A stretch of DNA of 9,999 nt. Origin: Patescibacteria group bacterium. GTDB lineage: Bacteria; Patescibacteriota; Patescibacteriia; 2-12-FULL-60-25. The notes beneath the pieces were generated by a model. That model saw nothing but the letters and a program-made list of their open reading frames with translations, made no database searches and was not told where the DNA came from. The stretch lies in contig JAHIUG010000033.1 of the NCBI GenBank assembly GCA_018817245.1, positions 1 to 9,999 on the forward strand, read 5' to 3'. The stretch's first letter is position 1. Each line of letters begins with the position of its first letter. Below, in pieces: positions 5,812-9,999 of the stretch. The translations under genes were made by a program, and so were the position numbers.

Positions 5812-5839
5812 TTTTTATCAAAAAAGAGGGAAGTGTCAA
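5812..5839 (-). promoter_or_regulatory. Probable promoter of the interrupted membrane-protein gene
   Basis: A perfect TTGACA -35 box lies at 5839-5834. The -10 is weak: TAAAAA at a 16-bp spacing (5817-5812) or AAAAAT at 17. It lies about 55 bp upstream of the ATG at 5756 and downstream of the tatD stop, so it would serve this gene alone. Confidence 0.55.
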
Positions 5840-5864
5840 TCCCTCCGAATCGTAACCCCTCCAA

Positions 5865-5887
5865 CCTCCCCTTACCCCAAGGGGAGG
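5865..5887. repeat. GC-rich palindrome between tatD and the interrupted gene
   Basis: A perfect 9-bp stem, 'cctcccctt' (5865-5873) with 'aaggggagg' (5879-5887), around a five-base loop, seven bases past the tatD stop. No U tract follows on either strand. It resembles the widespread 'CCTCCCCTT...AAGGGGAGG' intergenic palindromes and may act as a 3' end or a weak terminator for the rsmI-metG-cvpA-tatD unit. Confidence 0.75.
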
Positions 5888-5894
5888 ATTTGTC

Positions 5895-6734
5895 TTAGAT
5901 TCGAAAAAATTCTTCGGCGTTTTTGGTTGTGAGTTTTGCGACTTGTTCGAAAGTCATGCCACGGAGTTCGGCGACTTTCTTAGCTATATGTTCAACGTAA
6001 ATCGGCTCATTACGTTTGCCGCGAAATGGATCGGGAGCCAACCAAGGAGCGTCAGTCTCAATCATGAGGCGCTCCTCAGGCATCATTTCTATAACTCGGT
6101 GCACGTGTTTAGCCGGATCATCCTTTGCTCGCGGTTTAAAAGTAATTGTTCCTGTAAAAGAAAGATGCAGTCCCAGATCCAAAAATATCTTGGCCACATC
6201 CCAGCTTTGGCCGAAACAGTGCATAACTCCCCTGACTTTGAATCCTGCTGTTGCCCTATCCTGAATCACTTGAGCAAGTTCTTCATATGCATCGCGGCAG
6301 TGGATTATGACCGGAAGGTTCATATCATTTGCCAGTTGAAGCTGTTCGATGAACACTTTTTTTTGGGCTTCTTTAGCATCATCCAAATTCCACTCCTTAT
6401 CAATGTGATGAAAATCCAGACCGATTTCCCCTATCGCAACAACTCGTTTGGATGAATGCGCCAGAGTTTCGATTTGTTTTAAAGAAAAATCATGAACCTC
6501 GCCTTCGTCCTCATCCACGTGCAAACTCGTGCAATGATCAGGATGATAGCCAACTGCAGCCCAAACCAAATCCGAACTTTCAGCCAGCTTAATTGCGCTG
6601 CGGCTTGTTTCCACAGCCGTACCCACAGTAATTGTGCGCACGTCATTCTCTTTCATCCTATTTAAAACATCCGTACGATCTTCATCGTACGGCTTAAAAT
6701 GTAAGTGCGAGTGTGTGTCGATTAGTTTGGGCAT
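5895..6734 (-). CDS. tatD: TatD family metal-dependent deoxyribonuclease
   Basis: A cytosolic (beta/alpha)8-barrel hydrolase of the amidohydrolase superfamily; characterised members are 3'-5' exonucleases on DNA. It is 279 residues and complete. All metal-site motifs are visible: DTHSHLH with Asp6, His8 and His10; GEIGLDFHH with Glu103; PVIIHCRDAYEE with His145; VMHCFGQS with His172; and IETDAPWLAP with Asp228. The spacing fits the family. The C-terminal helix TKNAEEFFRI matches the usual 'N..rlF.l' ending. The start at 6734 is the first ATG, preceded by a weak 'AAAAGG'. It is last in the rsmI-metG-cvpA-tatD run and separated from cvpA by a palindromic repeat. A stable hairpin lies within codons 15-21. 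Confidence 0.96.
   Translation of the reverse strand: MPKLIDTHSHLHFKPYDEDRTDVLNRMKENDVRTITVGTAVETSRSAIKLAESSDLVWAAVGYHPDHCTSLHVDEDEGEVHDFSLKQIETLAHSSKRVVAIGEIGLDFHHIDKEWNLDDAKEAQKKVFIEQLQLANDMNLPVIIHCRDAYEELAQVIQDRATAGFKVRGVMHCFGQSWDVAKIFLDLGLHLSFTGTITFKPRAKDDPAKHVHRVIEMMPEERLMIETDAPWLAPDPFRGKRNEPIYVEHIAKKVAELRGMTFEQVAKLTTKNAEEFFRI
6671..6692 (-). other. Perfect hairpin inside the 5' end of tatD
   Basis: 'ccgtacgat' (6671-6679) and 'atcgtacgg' (6684-6692) form a 9-bp perfect stem with a four-base loop, lying about 42 bases into the tatD message. It encodes PYDEDRTD. It may be coincidental, or may slow early elongation. Confidence 0.6.
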
Positions 6735-6738
6735 AGCC

Positions 6739-6838
6739 TTTTGTCATCTCGACCGAAGCGAATGCGAAGCGGAGAGATCTTTTAGAAAGATTTCTCCGCT
6801 ACACTGCACTGCGTTACGTTCCGGTCGAAATGACAAAA
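6739..6838. repeat. Nested palindromic repeat filling the cvpA-tatD gap
   Basis: Outer arms 'ttttgtcatctcgacc' (6739-6754) and 'ggtcgaaatgacaaaa' (6823-6838) pair with one mismatch. Inner arms, 'agcggagagatctttt' from about 6769 and 'agaaagatttctccgct' up to 6800, pair inside them. The same arms recur at 9011-9112 and 9843-9999, so this is a dispersed family. It leaves only a few unrepeated bases in the gap. Confidence 0.85.
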
Positions 6839-6841
6839 CTG

Positions 6842-7318
6842 TTACAAAACAAAGCTCAAAAGAAATTCAAACACGTTTGTAATGTATTTTGCAACAACTG
6901 ATCCGCCGAGCAGTGTGACGAGTTTTGCCCAAAGGTTAAAACTGGCAATAATCCAGATTACTGATCCAAGAACGATAAAAGACTCAACGATCCCGACAGC
7001 GCCGCCTAAGATTTTGTTCAAAGTTCGAATGAGCGGCAAATTAAAAAACAATTTCAAAATACTTTCCGCAAATCCGTAAATGAATACGATAAGTCGATTA
7101 ATGATCGCGAAGATAACAGCGAACGCCACAAGCTTATCCCAGCCATCCGGCAAAAAGGTGCTGAAGATAAACACTATGTTTGCATACCACAATTTTGCGG
7201 CCACAAATCCCCCCAAAACACCAAGAAGTTTTCCTAAAGTTTCAATTAATCCATCTTTGTATCTGGATGCTGCAAAACCCAGGATTAGTAGAACGAGAAC
7301 TGCATCTATTATGAACAT
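6842..7318 (-). CDS. CvpA family membrane protein
   Basis: A small integral membrane protein with hydrophobic segments at about 4-16, 28-47, 65-82 and 106-127 (158 residues). The family layout is visible: an N-terminal MFIIDAVLVLLILGFAASRY, then KDGLIETLGKLLG (the 'R.G.i..l..l.g' turn), and later LNKILGGAVGIVESFIVLG, matching the conserved 'ld..lG...G.....l' segment. E. coli CvpA is needed for colicin V production, but the family is far wider and its general role is unclear. I place the start at the ATG at 7318, giving the typical N-terminus; a GTG at 7333 would add five residues but overlaps a -10-like box. It lies 53 bp after metG and 107 bp before tatD. Confidence 0.85.
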   Translation of the reverse strand: MFIIDAVLVLLILGFAASRYKDGLIETLGKLLGVLGGFVAAKLWYANIVFIFSTFLPDGWDKLVAFAVIFAIINRLIVFIYGFAESILKLFFNLPLIRTLNKILGGAVGIVESFIVLGSVIWIIASFNLWAKLVTLLGGSVVAKYITNVFEFLLSFVL

Positions 7319-7324
7319 GAGTAT

Positions 7325-7353
7325 ATTGTACACTTTTATACTTAAGGGCTAAA
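7325..7353 (-). promoter_or_regulatory. Possible internal promoter giving a leaderless cvpA message
   Basis: TACAAT (7330-7325) lies six bases before the cvpA ATG, with a poor -35 (TTTAGC, three of six) 17 bp upstream at 7353-7348. If active, transcription would start at or within a base or so of the ATG. 'gggctaaagggc'/'gggctttgggct' word repeats occupy the rest of the gap. Confidence 0.35.
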
Positions 7354-7371
7354 GGGCAGCTGGGCTTTGGG

Positions 7372-8970
7372 CTATGGAAGACGTTCGAATAAAATCTCCG
7401 GCTCCGGCAGCTCTGTGCCCGGCTTTAGACTTCCCCAGGTTAGCAAATCTTCTACTCCCTTTGCTTCTTCCGTATCCGGATCTTGGCCCAGCTGCCCGAC
7501 GATTCTCAGAGTTATATTTGGCATAACTGGATGTAAAAGCCACGCGAACACGCGACAGTACTCGAGTAACGAATACAAAATCACGCCCGTGGCATCTGGA
7601 TCTTCCTTGATCAATCTGAATGGCTGCGTGTCTTCAATAAATTTATTTGCTTGTATAAGTCCGAATTGTTTGTCCACGCCATTCCAAAGAGTATCAAGCG
7701 CGAGATCAAATCTGTTTTCAGCAACATGTTGCTCAACTGCTTTGCGTAAAGTCTCAAGTCCCTTTTCATCTGAAAAAGTATATTTCGCCTCATGCGAGAT
7801 GGATGGCGGTACTTTGCCATTAAAATATTTTCTACTCATTGCAATTGCGCGATTCAAAAGATTGCCCAACGTATTTGCGAGATCATGTTTGTAGCGTTCT
7901 TCCAATCTTTCAATGGAAAAGTCTCCGTCTTCACCAAATGCAATCTCGCGCAATAAGAAATAGCGGAGTGCATCCAATCCATATTTCGGAGTAAGAATAG
8001 TCGGATCAATTGCGTTTCCCAGCGATTTTGAAATCTTTTGTCCTTCAATGGTAAAAAATCCGTGTGCGAAAATGGATTTCGGTAGCAATGCCTCACCCTT
8101 CTCATTCTGAAGCAGCTCATCATTTTTTGCAGCACTCATGAGCATTGCCGGCCATAATGCGCAGTGAAATTTGATGATATCTTTGCCAACAATGTGAATA
8201 TCTGCCGGCCAGCGCTTTGTAAATTCTTCATCATCCGTGCCATAACCGACAACAGTCAAATAATTTATGAGTGCGTCAAACCAAACATAAATGCGCTGCT
8301 CAGGATCACCCGGCACAGGAATCCCGGCTTCCAGATTCTTTGCTTCGCGTGAAATGGAAAAATCCTCAAAATGATCCTTAATATAATTGCGAACCTCGTT
8401 GCGGCGCGATTCAGGCTGGACAAAATTAGGCTGCTCATCTATCAACTTCAACAACTCGTCGCGATATGCGCTCGCGCGAAAAAAGTAATTCTTCTCTTTT
8501 ATCTCCTGCAAATCCGCGTTTGGATGAAGTGTGCATTTTCCATCAACAATTTCGCTTTCGGTCTTAAATGATTCGCAGCCCACGCAATATAAGCCTTCGT
8601 ACGTACCTTCGTAGATGTCACCACTCTTTTTAACTGCGTTCCAAAATCTTTCAACAGCAACATGATGTTCAGGAGATGTTGTGCGAATAAATCTATCATA
8701 TGTAATGCTCAAATCATCCCATGTTTTTTTCCAGACTTTGCTCATACGATCCAGATACGCGCCCAAATCAGTCTCCCCGACTTTTGTCATTGCCTGTACA
8801 TTCTTTTGACTGTTCTCATCCACGCCCACGCTAAAAAACACATCCTCATTTCGCAGGCTGTGATAACGCGCCAAAGCATCAGCAACAATTGTGGTGTAAG
8901 CGTGCCCAATGTGTGGCACATCATTTACATAATAGATTGGAGTTGTGACGTAATAATTTTTCATATTCAT
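7372..8970 (-). CDS. metG: Methionyl-tRNA synthetase
   Basis: A class Ia synthetase charging tRNA-Met in the cytosol. It is 532 residues. The Rossmann domain opens with YYVTTPIYYVNDVPHIGHAY (HIGH motif at 20-23). The connective domain carries one zinc knuckle, Cys129-x2-Cys132 and Cys146-x2-His149. FDALINYLT and the KMSKS-type loop KISKSLGN (312-316) follow, then the helical anticodon-binding domain to the end. The C-terminal tRNA-binding (EMAP-like) domain of E. coli-type enzymes is absent; this is common in shorter bacterial forms. The usual GTDEHGQK after the second strand reads GVDENSQK here. The start could be the ATG at 8970 or the one at 8964 (Met3). No SD; a palindromic repeat ends two bases upstream of the ATG at 8970. 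It probably shares a transcript with rsmI. Confidence 0.97.
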   Translation of the reverse strand: MNMKNYYVTTPIYYVNDVPHIGHAYTTIVADALARYHSLRNEDVFFSVGVDENSQKNVQAMTKVGETDLGAYLDRMSKVWKKTWDDLSITYDRFIRTTSPEHHVAVERFWNAVKKSGDIYEGTYEGLYCVGCESFKTESEIVDGKCTLHPNADLQEIKEKNYFFRASAYRDELLKLIDEQPNFVQPESRRNEVRNYIKDHFEDFSISREAKNLEAGIPVPGDPEQRIYVWFDALINYLTVVGYGTDDEEFTKRWPADIHIVGKDIIKFHCALWPAMLMSAAKNDELLQNEKGEALLPKSIFAHGFFTIEGQKISKSLGNAIDPTILTPKYGLDALRYFLLREIAFGEDGDFSIERLEERYKHDLANTLGNLLNRAIAMSRKYFNGKVPPSISHEAKYTFSDEKGLETLRKAVEQHVAENRFDLALDTLWNGVDKQFGLIQANKFIEDTQPFRLIKEDPDATGVILYSLLEYCRVFAWLLHPVMPNITLRIVGQLGQDPDTEEAKGVEDLLTWGSLKPGTELPEPEILFERLP

Positions 8971-8972
8971 TT

Positions 8973-9112
8973 GTCATTGCGAGGAGCGGAGTGACGTGGC
9001 GATCCTCTTCTCTGTCATTTCGACCGGAGTGGAGAAAACTCTCAGAAAGATCTCTCCGCGTTGGTCGAGATGACAGATGAGAAGGATCTCTCCGCGTTGG
9101 TCGAGATGACAG
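8973..9112. repeat. Composite repeat cluster filling the rsmI-metG gap
   Basis: Two repeat types are joined. Bases 8973-9005 match the 'GTCATTGCGAGGAGCGGAGTGACG...GCGATCC' element, a kind known from many bacterial lineages. Bases 9011-9112 carry the 'gtcatttcgaccgg...ggtcgagatgacag' family shared with 6739-6838 and 9843-9999. Within it a 28-base segment at 9049-9076 is repeated exactly at 9085-9112, a period of 36. The cluster takes up almost the whole 154-bp gap. Confidence 0.88.
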
Positions 9113-9124
9113 GAGTGATGATAT

Positions 9125-9808
9125 TTATATTTTGTATTTAGAGGATGCAACAATAACCACAAACTCGCCTTTAAGACTGCTATTTTTCATCATTTCCATA
9201 ACCTGGTCAATTGTGCCGCGATAAAGCGACTCGTGCATTTTTGTTAATTCACGCGCAACAAAAACCGCGCGATTCGGTGTGAGCTCAGATGCAAGAGCGC
9301 TTAGCGTCTTTTCAATGCGATGCTTTGATTCGTAGAAGATTGATGGATGCTCGCGCTCGCCAATCTCCCGAAAAAATGTTTCTCTTCCTTTTTTTGTTGG
9401 TGCGAATCCCAAAAATTCAAAGTGATCCATTGGGAAACCGCACGCGGAAACAGCGGTTATGAGCGCGGATGCGCCGGGAATCGGTACAACATCAATCCCC
9501 TGCTCAAACGCAGATGCAACAAGTTTACCGCCCGGGTCGCTAATCCCCGGAGTTCCCGCATCAGAAATATAGGCCATCTTTTTTCCGGACTTCAATTGAT
9601 CAATCAAACCGGCCATACGTTTGTCCGAGGAATGTTCATGCAGACCGAGGAGCGGCTTTTTTATATTATACGCGGTTAACAATTTGGATGAGACACGGTT
9701 ATTTTCGCAAACAATTGAATCAACCGCTCGCAGTGTTTCGATCGCTCTTTCTGTAATGTCTTTTAGATTGCCAATTGGCGTGGCTACGATAAACAATTTG
9801 CCGTTCAT
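9125..9808 (-). CDS. rsmI: 16S rRNA (cytidine1402-2'-O)-methyltransferase
   Basis: A SAM-dependent enzyme of the tetrapyrrole-methylase fold; RsmI methylates the ribose of C1402 at the ribosomal P site, together with RsmH. It is 227 residues. Diagnostic stretches are LFIVATPIGNLKDITERAIE at the N-terminus, the glycine-rich SDAGTPGISDPGGKL (about 82-96), VVPIPGASALITAVSACGFP (about 111-130), FEFLGFAPTKKGRE and the terminal KGEFVVIVAS. It lacks the last 50-60 residues found in the 286-residue E. coli protein. The normally strong AEDTR motif reads CENNR here (about residues 34-38). The first ATG is used, with no SD. It is first in the run leading to metG, cvpA and tatD, with a promoter-like box just upstream. 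Confidence 0.95.
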   Translation of the reverse strand: MNGKLFIVATPIGNLKDITERAIETLRAVDSIVCENNRVSSKLLTAYNIKKPLLGLHEHSSDKRMAGLIDQLKSGKKMAYISDAGTPGISDPGGKLVASAFEQGIDVVPIPGASALITAVSACGFPMDHFEFLGFAPTKKGRETFFREIGEREHPSIFYESKHRIEKTLSALASELTPNRAVFVARELTKMHESLYRGTIDQVMEMMKNSSLKGEFVVIVASSKYKI

Positions 9809-9815
9809 AGATTGC

Positions 9816-9824
9816 AGTATATCA
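9816..9824 (-). promoter_or_regulatory. Extended -10 promoter for a leaderless rsmI message
   Basis: TGATATACT on the minus strand (9824-9816) is an extended -10 (TGn plus TATACT), ending seven bases before the rsmI ATG. No -35 match is seen, as often with extended -10 sites. Transcription would begin at or next to the start codon. Confidence 0.5.
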
Positions 9825-9842
9825 TTCTTTTATGCCCCGCTT

Positions 9843-9999
9843 CTGTCATCTCGACTGAAGCGTAGGAATATAATCAGACGTTCCGAAGCGTGACGGAGAG
9901 ATCTTTCTGAAAGATTTCTCCGCTCCGGTCGAAATGACAGGATGGAAAGATTTCTCCGCTCCGGTCGAAATGACAGGATGGAAAGATTTCTCCGCTCCG
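9843..9999. repeat. Palindromic repeat with 36-base tandem units, running off the right edge
   Basis: It opens with the left arm 'ctgtcatctcgactgaagcg' and contains 'gatctttctgaaagatttct'. It then passes into an exact 36-base tandem unit: 9909-9944, 9945-9980, and a third copy cut by the window end (9981-9999). Each unit contains 'gatttctccgctccggtcga' and ends in 'gacaggatg'. No spacers separate the units, so it is not a CRISPR array. Confidence 0.92.

Noticed and set aside
5865..5887. Strong GC stem after tatD as a rho-independent terminator
   Set aside because: No U tract follows on either strand. It fits a dispersed intergenic palindrome better, so it is listed as a repeat.
5943..6455. 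A 170-codon open frame on the plus strand
   Set aside because: It lies wholly antisense to tatD, whose motifs are complete, and its translation shows no family features.
7367..7894. A 175-codon open frame on the plus strand
   Set aside because: Antisense to the 3' end of metG; it looks like a shadow of the real gene with no recognisable domain.
9909..9999. 36-base direct repeats as a possible CRISPR array
   Set aside because: The units abut with no spacers and share arms with dispersed palindromic repeats. There is no Cas operon; the only Cas2-like gene is of the PaaX type and far away.

Overview
The window looks like a chromosomal piece of a Patescibacteria (Candidate Phyla Radiation) genome, probably Parcubacteria-like. 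This rests on four things: small compact genes almost all on one strand; nearly every start lacking a Shine-Dalgarno (SD) sequence; a 191-residue winged-helix/Cas2-like (PaaX-type) protein of a kind I recall as common in this radiation; and gene gaps filled with short palindromic and word-like repeats. This is inference from protein style, not a database match. All genes read on the minus strand and the standard code fits.

Positions 1-4214 hold the front of an F1Fo ATP synthase operon. Its order of transcription is promoter (4186-4214), atpZ/I-like gene, atpB (a), atpE (c), atpF (b), atpH (delta) and atpA (alpha, whose C-terminal end runs off the left edge). The rotor-stator residues are present: a-subunit Arg203 and c-subunit Glu61. 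So are the alpha P-loop and arginine finger. The c subunit lacks the usual sodium ligands, so proton coupling is the better guess. Several operon gaps carry short repeated words, including one exact 19-base word before both atpB and atpF.

Positions 4215-5894 are the accessory part. A PaaX/Cas2-like gene (4395-4970) sits between two identical 30-base palindromic elements. Beyond it lies a 580-bp locus (5177-5756) that has not survived as one open frame. It has its own -35 box, a near-consensus SD and a rho-independent terminator. Three overlapping frames join into one plausible 193-residue membrane protein if two single bases are restored.

Positions 5895-9808 are a housekeeping run, in order of transcription rsmI (16S rRNA methyltransferase), metG (methionyl-tRNA synthetase), cvpA-like gene and tatD (metal-dependent DNase). 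The rsmI-metG-tatD order recalls the Bacillus subtilis yabC-metS-yabD neighbourhood. Gaps around these genes hold a family of palindromic repeats built on 'GTCATTTCGACCGG...CCGGAGAAATCTTTC'-like arms, locally arranged as 36-base tandem units (9049-9112 and 9909-9999).

The parts most worth following up are the hairpin-bounded Cas2-like gene, the twice-frameshifted membrane-protein gene with foreign-looking expression signals, and a perfect 24-bp palindrome inside atpH.
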